The translations under genes were made by a program, and so were the position numbers. A DNA stretch of 64,000 nt from an uncultured Collinsella sp. GTDB taxonomy: Bacteria > Actinomycetota > Coriobacteriia > Coriobacteriales > Coriobacteriaceae. The notes under the pieces are model-generated. The model made no database searches. It was given only the letters and a program-made list of their open reading frames with translations, and was not told the origin of the DNA. Positions 37,301 to 44,134 of the stretch are shown piece by piece. Position 1 is the stretch's first letter. Every line of letters begins with the position of its first letter. The stretch lies in NCBI GenBank assembly GCA_902494085.1, contig CABURU010000002.1:1-64000 (forward strand), read 5' to 3'.

Positions 37301-37617
37301 GCAAGATCCTGTACACCTCGACGCACGACACCTCGACGCTTGCCGGCTGGTGCACGCGCTCCTTTGCAGGCGGCGATGAGCCGAGCGGCATTGCATTGGC
37401 AAGCGAGCTCATGGGCAACGCCCTGGCAAGCGATGCGCCGCTCGTTATGATGCCGCTGCAGGACATACTGGGCCTGGGCGACGATGCACGTATGAACGTG
37501 CCGGGCGTGGCCACGGGCAACTGGACATGGCAGGCGCAGGAGGCCGACATTGCGGCGGCCGAGGGCAAAACTGCGAAGCTCCTGCGCAGCACCCATAGAT
37601 TCTGGGGCGAAGCGTGA
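34321..37617 (+). CDS. GH13 alpha-glucan hydrolase fused to GH77 4-alpha-glucanotransferase
   Basis: The 1098-residue protein holds two enzymes. Residues 1-120 form an N-terminal beta domain. About 125-635 is a GH13 neopullulanase/cyclomaltodextrinase-type barrel with MVYQIFPDRYA, the Asp nucleophile in GWRLDVADE (about 351), the Glu in LGEVWED (about 380) and Asp in SSHDRPR (about 455). From about 640 a GH77 MalQ domain follows, with WQVLPVNPT, SPYAGPSAFAGN, the nucleophile in VRLDHFLGF (about 908), the acid in FIAEDLG (about 954) and THDT (about 1003). Together they could debranch or hydrolyse and re-form maltodextrins released by GlgP. It is cytoplasmic with no signal peptide. It has its own operator-like upstream sites. 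No canonical GlgX or stand-alone MalQ is nearby. Confidence 0.92.
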   Translation: MRLIHNSRLPQFRTPFGAVTTGTSVSLSVILEDADPNQATLTLRTWVDEIGESLYPMTHEGDGIFTVELECTEPCLIWYSFICNIEGQPEVRLGAPQGRTGGEGVTCNYAEVPSFQITVYKHRENRPTWYERGMVYQIFPDRYARDENWRERTQAEVEKPRNGIQRRMVEDWNEPPVYERAEDGSIKTWDFYGGSLKGIQNDLPRIAELGFTAIYLNPIFEAASNHRYDTADYTKIDPILGTEQDFTELCEAAEKLGISIILDGVFNHTGDDSIYFNRYGNYPGVGAWQSEDSPWRDAFYFHEDGSYDCWWGVGNMPAINENSELVREKLLGKDGVIRKWLRAGAHGWRLDVADELSDDFLAEIKKAVLAEKPDALLLGEVWEDASNKISYGHLRRYLQGSELDSAMDYPFRDMVIGFLMGYKNAYQAAEDIETLRENYPREALACALNLLSSHDRPRIISVLGGGPDESQLPESERSKWRLDDNSMGLAKSRFWLATLMQMTFPGVPSIYYGDEYGLEGLTDPGNRRTLPTKDQLHDFDTLAIVKNASAVRRALPFMVDGEIKAFALNDEVLAYTRTGKDGEAATVIINRSLRNSHCVTIPALGECASDVISGHECEIHNGTVTLDLYPLGSSIIYHHAEKRLQEPLDHGAGVVCHITSVPTDDGKPGTIGAPTRRFIDHLAAMGMRYWQVLPVNPTDFFRSPYAGPSAFAGNIDLLPESHEELAADFVTWKARGGEDADPLYTAFKHRNADWLEKYCVYMAVKKHFEGLSRHDWPADVARYNEYLIDDKRFHDEAELQAYMQYRFDLAWCELMNYAHKKGIEVIGDIPMYVSDDSADAWSEPENFWLSDTGKAIEISGAPPDNFAPEGQVWGNPTFRWDHMKENGYRWWLDRLRRAFSLYDRVRLDHFLGFHSYFSIPAGKACADGRWLAGPGKDLFQTAYDELGPLNFIAEDLGYLTPGVRAMASTCGFPGMDVLEFSDYDVRCGIHPTPGKILYTSTHDTSTLAGWCTRSFAGGDEPSGIALASELMGNALASDAPLVMMPLQDILGLGDDARMNVPGVATGNWTWQAQEADIAAAEGKTAKLLRSTHRFWGEA

Positions 37618-37661
37618 TAAAACCCTCGATATGGGGTACAGTTACAGCTGTTTGAATTTTT

Positions 37662-37683
37662 GCGGGCAGAGCGATCTGCCCGC
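37662..37683 (+). terminator. Hairpin after the GH13-GH77 gene
   Basis: A 9-bp stem GCGGGCAGA/TCTGCCCGC with a GCGA loop is followed by TTT. It lies 45 bases after the stop and 22 before the next gene, so readthrough into the small zinc-ribbon gene is possible. Confidence 0.6.
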
Positions 37684-37705
37684 TTTGTGCTGAAAAGGAA
37701 GTATT

Positions 37706-37942
37706 ATGGCGCGCTACGATTACAAGTGCACGAGCTGTGGCAACGTGTTTGAGGTTGAGCACCCCATGTCCGAGACGCCCGAGGTCGTATGCCCCAGCTG
37801 CGGAGCCCCGGCATCCAAGACGTTCTCGGCCAGCGGCATTAAGTTCGACGGCAGCGGTTTCTACAACACCGACCAACGCAGCGGTGGTTCCAGCACCAAC
37901 GCCACCAGCGGCTGCTGCGCCAACTGCCCACATAGCCACTAG
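37706..37942 (+). CDS. FmdB-family zinc-ribbon protein
   Basis: The 78-residue protein has the FmdB/CxxC_CxxC regulatory-protein signature: MARYDYKCTSCGNVFE and VVCPSCGAP give two CxxC pairs spaced as in the family, and a KTFSASGIKFDGSGFYNTD segment is conserved with it. The C-terminus ends CCANCPHSH, a third Cys/His cluster. Family members are small, of uncertain function (named from formamidase regulation), and probably bind zinc. ATG 37706 follows AAAAGGAAG. Confidence 0.85.
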   Translation: MARYDYKCTSCGNVFEVEHPMSETPEVVCPSCGAPASKTFSASGIKFDGSGFYNTDQRSGGSSTNATSGCCANCPHSH

Positions 37943-37973
37943 CGACAAGCGGTCCCGACACCCAGGTTTCCTG

Positions 37974-38046
37974 ATAAGTTGCGGTGAAATAAGGACTGTT
38001 TGGCGGCTAGAAGCCGCTATTCAATCCCTATTTCACCGCAACTTAT
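37974..38046. repeat. REP-like palindrome, copy 1
   Basis: The 18-bp outer arms ATAAGTTGCGGTGAAATA (37974-37991) and their complement (38029-38046) enclose AGGACTG, a GGCGGCTAGAAGCCGC mini-hairpin and CAATCCC. Two further copies are at 38319-38385 and 54602-54670. It lies between convergent genes, like many REP elements, and could serve as a terminator or mRNA stabiliser. Confidence 0.8.
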
Positions 38047-38098
38047 CTATAGATTAGATTTCGGGCTGATGCTAAGTTTGTATCATTTCAAAACTCTG

Positions 38099-38231
38099 CC
38101 GGATTACGGGGCTGAGTTGACAACCTCTATCCATTCCGGTAAGTAGCAAATTTCAACAAGCCATCTACCTGCGGTTTTATTTAGGCCATATTTGCTGTGG
38201 TCGGGCATCACCAATCTAGCCCCGTAATCCG
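38099..38231. ncRNA. 133-nt variable-stem / conserved-core element, copy B
   Basis: The terminal 14-bp stem is 38100-38113 with 38218-38231 (CGGATTACGGGGCT). The core TCTACCTGCGGTTTTA is at offset 66 and CTGTGGT at offset 97, exactly as in copy A (33981-34113). Downstream TACTTTTG is also at the same distance. At least six stem positions differ from copy A and all are compensated on the other arm. It lies between convergent fmdB-like and rsmB genes, flanked by REP-like palindromes on both sides, so it is not an obvious mRNA leader. Confidence 0.6.
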
Positions 38232-38318
38232 CCCTACTTTTGATAACAGCAAGTATGAGACGGGGATATTTTTACCACTCTTAACCGCTATTGCGGTCTC
38301 CGCTCGCATGACCTTCTG

Positions 38319-38385
38319 AGTTGCGGTGAAATAAGGACTGTTTGATGGGTAGAAGCCGATATTCAATCCCTATTTCACCGCAACT
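38319..38385. repeat. REP-like palindrome, copy 2
   Basis: The arms AGTTGCGGTGAAATA (38319-38333) and its complement (38371-38385) surround AAGGACTGTTTGATGGGTAG and ATTCAATCCC, nearly identical to copy 1. It ends 6 bases from the rsmB stop codon on the minus strand, so it could be the rsmB transcript terminator. Confidence 0.8.
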
Positions 38386-38391
38386 TAGTAG

Positions 38392-39792
38392 TTACTTGTG
38401 GACCAGGCGGGCGCAGAAGTGGCCGTCGTAGGAATCCGCGTTTACGGGGACGCTTTGGAAGAGTCCGCGGTCATTTTGGCGTACGGAGACGAGCTTCTTG
38501 GCCTGATCGAACTCGGGGAGTTGCAGAATCTGCGCCTCGGAAAGCGGCACCACGCTAAAGCCGGCGCCCTCGGGAGAGTTCAGGAAAGCATCCACCACCT
38601 GCGTGTTCTCCTCGTCGAAGACCGAGCACGTCGCATAGATGAGCTCGCCGCCGGCAGCCACGCGCGCGGCGGCTTCCTTGAGCATCGTCAGCTGCAGTTT
38701 GGGCAGCTCAACCGTCACATCCTTTTCAGTCAGTCGCCACGGGATCTCGGGATGACGGCGCATGGTGCCGGTGCCCGAGCACGGCGCATCGATAAAAACC
38801 GTGTCGAACTTAACCGGCTCGCCAAGCATGGCATCAAACGATGTGAGCACCTCATCAAGCTCGCAGGCATCACCCGAAACCGTACGAACGCCCTGAATAC
38901 CGGCCTTATGCAGGCGAGCGAGATTCAGATCGCACTTGCGATCATGCAGATCGAGCGCCGTATGCTGACGCTCATAGCCTGCACGCTTGGCCTGGCACAT
39001 CATCACATAGGTCTTGGTGCCACGACCGGCACCAATCTCAAGGCAGCTTCCAGGGCGCGTGGCTGCCGTGGCGATAAGCTGCGCGTTGAGATCAGATGCC
39101 ACCGCGGCAGCACGCTCAAACACACCCGAAGCAACGGTAACCTGGGCATCAACCGGGGCATGGCAGCCCGGGAAGACAGGCGCGACGAGCTGCGAGATAT
39201 ACGGATCGGGCTTGGTCGCAAAGGCGTTCTCATGCAGGGCCAACGGCGCGGAGGCCAGATTACCGGCAAAGTTAAGCGCACCCTCAGGCGTGTCAAACGA
39301 AGCCATAATACGAGCGCACAGCCAACGCGGCAGACCCATCAGGCGCGACAGACGGACCAGGCGTCGCTCAGGCTCATCTACATCGGACGCCGTGGCAAAG
39401 TCCTCAACATTGTCCGCGACCTTATGCAGTACAGCATTGGCCAAGCCAGCGGCAGACTTAGCGCCGCAGCGAACCAGCTCAACACCCTGACTTACAGCAA
39501 CGCGGCCAGGCGAATGCAGATAGAGCATCTCGAAGGCCGAGATACGAAGTGCCATGCGAACACGCGGCGCAACCTTTTTAGGCTTATCAAGAAACTGATC
39601 GAGCAGCTCGTCCAAAATACCCTGCGTGGCGGCCACACCAAGCGCCAAGCGGGCGGCAAAAGCGGAATCGCGCTGGTCAATAGCCTTGGCCGATGCGCGA
39701 GAGGACAGCACGTCACGCGCATACATGCCGCGGCGATCGGCCTCCATCAGCACATCGAGCGCAAGCTTGCGCGCGGGAGACAGCTTGCTCAT
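38392..39792 (-). CDS. rsmB: 16S rRNA (cytosine-967-C5)-methyltransferase
   Basis: 466 residues from ATG 39792, whose ATGA overlaps the fmt stop. An N-terminal NusB-like RNA-binding domain (about 1-140, PARKLALDVLMEADRRG) precedes the SAM-dependent methyltransferase domain. That shows the SAM loop LEIGAGRGTKT, the catalytic-Cys motif FIDAPCSGTGTMRRHPEIPW and the second conserved Cys in YATCSVF. It methylates C967 of 16S rRNA. Translational coupling with fmt is a common bacterial arrangement. Confidence 0.92.
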   Translation of the reverse strand: MSKLSPARKLALDVLMEADRRGMYARDVLSSRASAKAIDQRDSAFAARLALGVAATQGILDELLDQFLDKPKKVAPRVRMALRISAFEMLYLHSPGRVAVSQGVELVRCGAKSAAGLANAVLHKVADNVEDFATASDVDEPERRLVRLSRLMGLPRWLCARIMASFDTPEGALNFAGNLASAPLALHENAFATKPDPYISQLVAPVFPGCHAPVDAQVTVASGVFERAAAVASDLNAQLIATAATRPGSCLEIGAGRGTKTYVMMCQAKRAGYERQHTALDLHDRKCDLNLARLHKAGIQGVRTVSGDACELDEVLTSFDAMLGEPVKFDTVFIDAPCSGTGTMRRHPEIPWRLTEKDVTVELPKLQLTMLKEAAARVAAGGELIYATCSVFDEENTQVVDAFLNSPEGAGFSVVPLSEAQILQLPEFDQAKKLVSVRQNDRGLFQSVPVNADSYDGHFCARLVHK

Positions 39793-40709
39793 GACAAAAC
39801 ACCCCACGAAAGATCGGCACCCTGCAGACCAGCAGCCCAAGCAGAAGCAGACATAGCACGCTTGCCATCAGGCTTAACCTCGAGCAACTCAACCGAGCCA
39901 TCGGAAAGGCCAAGGTACACACGCTTGTTCTTAACGTCAACAGCGCCCTCGCCAAGCGAGACATCGGCCGGTGCAGCATCGAGCACGCGCACGGTCTTGC
40001 CGGAAATCACGCAACGAGCAGGCGCGGTATCGGATGAGGCCAGCACATGACGCACGCAATCGAGTGCCGCCATCTGCGGATCCAGACGCATCTCCTGCTT
40101 AGAAATCTTGGCAGCATGGGTAACGAGCGCCTCATCCTGTTCAATCCACACGGCGGTGCCATCGGCAAGAGAAGGAAGCGTATCGGCAAGCAATTTGCCA
40201 CCAAGCTCAGCAAGCTCCATAGTCAGCGCCTCGGCATGCTTACCGGCAACCGACGTAGACGCCTGGGCGCAATAGGCGCCGGTATCCACGCCATGTCCAA
40301 TACGCATAATAGAAACGCCAGCAACCTCATCACCAGCGAGAATCGCACGCTGAATGGGAGCAGCCCCACGCCAACGAGGCAGCAAGGACGCATGAACATT
40401 CACAATACCAAGCGGCGCCATATGCAGCACCTCATCGGGCAAAATGCAGCCATAGGCAGCCACACAGAAAATATCGGCCTGGACAGCCCGGAGCGCCTCA
40501 ATAACCTCCGGCGTCATACGATTAGCCTCAACAACCGGCAACCCCAGCTCAAGCGCCTTGGCCTTAACAGGAGAAGGCACAAGCTTCTTACCACGCCCGC
40601 GAACAGCATCGGGACGAGTAACAACAAGCGCAATCTCATTCCCAGCCTCGACGAGCGAAGTCAACGAAGGCACAGCAAAATCAGGCGTACCCATAAACAC
40701 AATACGCAT
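39789..40709 (-). CDS. fmt: Methionyl-tRNA formyltransferase
   Basis: The 306-residue enzyme formylates initiator Met-tRNA using 10-formyltetrahydrofolate. MRIVFMGTPDFAVPSLTSL is the usual N-terminus; VVTRPDAVRGRGKKLVPSPVK is the tRNA-contact loop; VNVHASLLPRWRGAAPIQRAI carries the Asn/His catalytic residues. A C-terminal OB-like domain ends the protein. ATG 40709 follows GGGAGA. It is grouped with rsmB and, after a hairpin-rich spacer, with def and priA, the classic priA-def-fmt-rsmB neighbourhood. Confidence 0.93.
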   Translation of the reverse strand: MRIVFMGTPDFAVPSLTSLVEAGNEIALVVTRPDAVRGRGKKLVPSPVKAKALELGLPVVEANRMTPEVIEALRAVQADIFCVAAYGCILPDEVLHMAPLGIVNVHASLLPRWRGAAPIQRAILAGDEVAGVSIMRIGHGVDTGAYCAQASTSVAGKHAEALTMELAELGGKLLADTLPSLADGTAVWIEQDEALVTHAAKISKQEMRLDPQMAALDCVRHVLASSDTAPARCVISGKTVRVLDAAPADVSLGEGAVDVKNKRVYLGLSDGSVELLEVKPDGKRAMSASAWAAGLQGADLSWGVLS

Positions 40710-40928
40710 AAAGGACGTCTCCCCTCAACCAAAGCCGAGACGGCTACAAATAACAGCGGAAAGCCAAGTCACCAGCCCATCCGCAATAACAATTCGACAA
40801 GAACAAATATACCCAAAACCAAAGAAAGAGCCGCAATAAAAGCAGCTCCCTCTCAACAAAGACTATCAGCGAAGACGCCCCTCCCTGGCCCGACGGCACC
40901 CGGGCGAACCGAGCCAGAACAACGCAGT
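40710..40928. other. A-rich spacer upstream of fmt
   Basis: No gene is credible here. On the minus strand the stretch is T-rich and contains GGTATATTTG, so the fmt-rsmB promoter is probably in it, but the boxes cannot be placed with confidence. Together with the hairpin element it makes the 327-base gap between def and fmt. Confidence 0.4.
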
Positions 40929-41026
40929 CCCCGGTGCTGAGCGCCCACATATCGTCCCGCGCGCAGTTTCGCAGCGCAGCGAGAATGTTTGAGCACGGGA
41001 TGATATGTGGGCGCTCAGCACCGGGG
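40929..41026. repeat. Long variable-stem hairpin element with GCAGTTTCGCA core, copy Y
   Basis: A 25-bp perfect outer stem (40929-40953 with 41002-41026), extended by about 6 more pairs, encloses a core reading GCAGTTTCGCA...GCGAG..TGTTTGAGCA. The core resembles that of the element at 47371-47489 while the stems are unrelated. It starts 11 bases beyond the def stop, so it can form a transcript-end hairpin for def, but it has no T-run. Confidence 0.6.
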
Positions 41027-41036
41027 ACGGTGGGAT

Positions 41037-41573
41037 CTACTCCGTCTCGCCCGGTCGAGCGCCGCGGGCTAGGGCGTCCTGGTACTCCTTGACGGCCTTA
41101 AGCCTCTGCATAGGCTTCAGTCGCTCGAACATGGTGTTGCCGTGCAGGTGATCGATCTCGTGCTGCAGACAAACGCAGAACAGATCGCCCGAGGCCTCGT
41201 AGCGAATCAGGTTTGCATCCAGGTCGTACGCCTCGACGACGACATGGTCGGGACGCTCGATCTCGCAGCTAATACCAGGAATGGAAAGGCAGCCCTCGCT
41301 AAACGGTATCAGATGGTCGCTCTGCTCCACGATCACGGGGTTAATGAGCACGTAGGGGTCGTAGTCGTTCTTGTCGCTGTAATCGCAGTCGATGGTAACG
41401 AGCTGAATAAGCTCGCCGATCTGCGGGGCAGCCAGGCCGCAACCGCCGTTCTCGAACATCATCTTCTTCATCTTCTCGGCAAGCGCCTCAATCGCCGGGG
41501 TGATCTCCTCGATGACGGCGCACTCCTGGCGCAGACGAGGGTCGGGCGACAGTACGATTCCGTTGGCTTCCAT
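41037..41573 (-). CDS. def: Peptide deformylase
   Basis: 178 residues from ATG 41573, which has AAAGGA five bases upstream; the ATG at 41579 would overlap that site. All three deformylase motifs are present: GCGLAAPQIGE, EGCLSIPG (metal-ligand Cys) and HEIDHLHG (two metal-ligand His and the catalytic Glu). It removes the formyl group added by Fmt from nascent proteins. It follows priA by 18 bases on the same strand. Confidence 0.95.
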   Translation of the reverse strand: MEANGIVLSPDPRLRQECAVIEEITPAIEALAEKMKKMMFENGGCGLAAPQIGELIQLVTIDCDYSDKNDYDPYVLINPVIVEQSDHLIPFSEGCLSIPGISCEIERPDHVVVEAYDLDANLIRYEASGDLFCVCLQHEIDHLHGNTMFERLKPMQRLKAVKEYQDALARGARPGETE

Positions 41574-41591
41574 GGCCATCCTTTCGGGTTG

Positions 41592-44045
41592 TTACATCAA
41601 ATCATAGGCATCGACGTCAACGCTCACGCTCACGCCGCGCATGGAGCCCGCCTCTTTGAGGCAGGCGTCGATATCATCAGAGACATGGTACCCCACGGGC
41701 GACTTCACAAGCAGATGGAAGCGGTAACGGTCCTTGGCTCTCTCGATTACACACGAAGCCGGGCCCAGCACCTGCGGCACCGCGCTGCCCGTCCGCAAAA
41801 AGTCTGGCGCGGCGGCATGCCAGCGGCGCTTAAGAAGCTTTGCAATGCGCCCGATGTAGTCGTGCGCGTCGTCTCGGTTCGCCGACCACACCAAAATGTT
41901 GACCAGGCGAATAAACGGCGGGTACAGCGCGTCGCGGCGCTGATCCAGGTCGTAGTCGGTAAAGATCGAACGGTCGTGCTCAGCGACGGCGCGAATGACC
42001 GGATCCTCGGGCAGGTAGGTCTGGATGATCACCTCACCGGGACGATCGCCGCGACCGGCACGGCCCGCCACCTGTTCCAGCAGGTCGTAGGCGCGCTCCC
42101 CTGCGCGGAAGTCCGGCAGCTTGAGGGCAAAGTCGGCATTGACCACGCCCACAAGCGTGACCTCGGGAAAGTCAAGGCCCTTGGCGATCATCTGCGTGCC
42201 CAGCAGCACCGCACAATCGGCGGCATCGAACTGCTCGAGCAGTTTTTTGTGCGCATCCTTGCCGCGCGTGGAATCGGCATCCATGCGAATGATGGCGACA
42301 TCCTCGGGCAGCATCTGGTGCAGTGCGTCCTCGATCTGCTGAGTGCCCAGGCCCATTTTTGCCAGATAGCGGCTACCGCATTTGGGGCAACGACTCGTGG
42401 GCGCGGGATACGGCTGCACGCGCCAAGACGATCCGCAGGTGTGACACTGCAGCGTGTGCGTGCGCTCGTGATACGTAAGCGCGGTGGAGCAGTGGTTGCA
42501 GGTTGGGACGCAGCCGCACTCGCGGCACATCAGGAACGGCGCAAAGCCACGGCGGTTATGTAGTAGCACTGCCTTCTCGCGGCGCTCGACCACACGCTCC
42601 AGACCTTCCATCAAGGGTTTTGAGAACATAGAGCGGCTGCCGTGCGAGAACTCGCGGCGCAGGTCGGCAATGCGGACTGTCGGCAGCACGGCGTGTCCCG
42701 GGCGCTCGGGCATCTCGACGCGCGTCCAGGTGGCACCGTTATACGTGCCACGGCGGCAGCGGTCGAGGGCCTCGGCCGAGGGCGTGGCGGAGCCCAACAC
42801 GAGCGGGCAGCGGTAGCGCCGAGCCATCTCGGCCGCCACCTCGCGCGCATGGTAGCGCGGACTAGAGCCCTGCTTGTAGCTGGTCTCGTGCTCCTCGTCG
42901 ATGATGATGAGACCAAGGTCGCTGAGCGGGCAAAAGAGCGCCGAGCGGGCGCCGACTACCACGCGGGCCGCACCGCTGGCGACCATATCCCACTGGTCCA
43001 GACGCTCGCCGGCCGAAAGGCGCGAATGGAACACGGCGACCGTCTCGCCAAAGCGCGAACGGAAGCGGCCGACGGTCTGGGCCGTAAGCGAGATCTCGGG
43101 CACAAGCACGCACGCCGAGCGACCGGCTGCGAGCACGCGCTCGATGGCGGAGAGGTACACCTCGGTTTTGCCGGAGCCGGTGACGCCGTCGACCAGCACC
43201 ACGTCGCCATGAGCGTCCAGACGGGCGCGCTCAATCTGCGCGAGTGCCTGTTGCTGGCCGTTGGTAAGAGAGACCGGCGCCTTGCCGCTTGCCGAGGACA
43301 GCGTGGTCTGCTCGCTGCAACCGCGCCAGGCACGGCGCTCCTCCACCACCACGACGCCGCGTTTTTCGAGCGCCTTGATGGTCGCCGACATACTGTTATA
43401 GAGCAGGTTGAGGTCGCGCGTCGTGACCGGGCCGCACTGGAGCGCCTCGATGAGCTGACGCTGACGGACCGCGGTCTTTGGCGGCGTGTAGTCGAAACCC
43501 TCGGGCGTGAGCATGACCCAGCGGTTTTGGATGGGTTTAACGGCAGGGCGCTCAACGGTCCACACGCCGTCATCGCCCTTGACCACGCGCGGGCTTCCGC
43601 CCGGAGGCAAGAACAGGCGCAGGCACTCGGAAAGCGTCGCAACATACTCGCGGCTCATCCAACGTGCAATACGGGCGGACTCGGCGCCAAAGAGCGGTTT
43701 GCTGAGGATGGTCTCGATAGGCTTGATGCGCGCGGTGTCGAGGGTAATGTTGCCTTGCAAGTCGCCCAGTTCGGGCGCAATATCGACGATATAGCCTGCG
43801 GCGGCACGGTTGCCAAAGTGGACCAGGACCGTGGATCCGATCTGCGCTTCGCTAGCAAGGGGCTGCGGAATGCCGTAGGCAAACGGCTCGGACAGCGCAC
43901 GCGTCGGGATGTCGAGAACCACGCTCGCATAGGCGGCGATGGGCTCAGGTGCGGGCTCGGGCTGCGCCGGGGCGGCGGCAGGAGCCGCGGACTTCGGAGC
44001 TTCCTCCGGTTCCGGCGAACCAAACAGCGAAAGTTGCTCGGCCAT
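41592..44045 (-). CDS. priA: Primosomal protein N' (replication restart helicase)
   Basis: 817 residues from ATG 44045 (GGAGG upstream); the open frame extends to 44237 but would run into gltX. The order is a Pro/Ala-rich N-terminal linker after MAEQLSLFG, a 3'-DNA-binding domain, helicase motif I GVTGSGKTEVYL, DEEH box, a zinc-binding insertion with four CxxC pairs (CRECGC...CNHC...CHTC...CPKC), and the QMIAKGLDFPEVTLVGVVNAD and AGRAGRGDRPGEVI motifs. It reloads the replicative helicase at stalled forks. Confidence 0.94.
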   Translation of the reverse strand: MAEQLSLFGSPEPEEAPKSAAPAAAPAQPEPAPEPIAAYASVVLDIPTRALSEPFAYGIPQPLASEAQIGSTVLVHFGNRAAAGYIVDIAPELGDLQGNITLDTARIKPIETILSKPLFGAESARIARWMSREYVATLSECLRLFLPPGGSPRVVKGDDGVWTVERPAVKPIQNRWVMLTPEGFDYTPPKTAVRQRQLIEALQCGPVTTRDLNLLYNSMSATIKALEKRGVVVVEERRAWRGCSEQTTLSSASGKAPVSLTNGQQQALAQIERARLDAHGDVVLVDGVTGSGKTEVYLSAIERVLAAGRSACVLVPEISLTAQTVGRFRSRFGETVAVFHSRLSAGERLDQWDMVASGAARVVVGARSALFCPLSDLGLIIIDEEHETSYKQGSSPRYHAREVAAEMARRYRCPLVLGSATPSAEALDRCRRGTYNGATWTRVEMPERPGHAVLPTVRIADLRREFSHGSRSMFSKPLMEGLERVVERREKAVLLHNRRGFAPFLMCRECGCVPTCNHCSTALTYHERTHTLQCHTCGSSWRVQPYPAPTSRCPKCGSRYLAKMGLGTQQIEDALHQMLPEDVAIIRMDADSTRGKDAHKKLLEQFDAADCAVLLGTQMIAKGLDFPEVTLVGVVNADFALKLPDFRAGERAYDLLEQVAGRAGRGDRPGEVIIQTYLPEDPVIRAVAEHDRSIFTDYDLDQRRDALYPPFIRLVNILVWSANRDDAHDYIGRIAKLLKRRWHAAAPDFLRTGSAVPQVLGPASCVIERAKDRYRFHLLVKSPVGYHVSDDIDACLKEAGSMRGVSVSVDVDAYDLM

Positions 44046-44076
44046 GGCCCCAGCACCTCCAATCCCATACACATAC

Positions 44077-44111
44077 AGAAACAAGAGCCCCGCTCGGGGT
44101 GAACGGGGCTC
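44077..44111 (-). terminator. Intrinsic terminator after gltX
   Basis: On the minus strand the stem GAGCCCCG/CGGGGCTC (44104-44111 with 44085-44092) is followed by TTGTTTCTG. It lies about 25 bases beyond the gltX stop and before priA, so priA needs its own promoter or readthrough. Confidence 0.8.
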
Positions 44112-44134
44112 GGATACATACGTTTGCGCAGCGA

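Noticed and set aside
33981..38231. Integron attC sites
   Set aside because: attC sites vary in length and conserve their outermost bases; these are identical in length with an internal conserved motif, and no integrase or cassette genes are nearby.
42642..44102. 486-residue plus-strand frame opposite priA
   Set aside because: Arg/Gly/His-rich composition typical of the antisense of a GC-rich gene; priA on the other strand has all helicase motifs.
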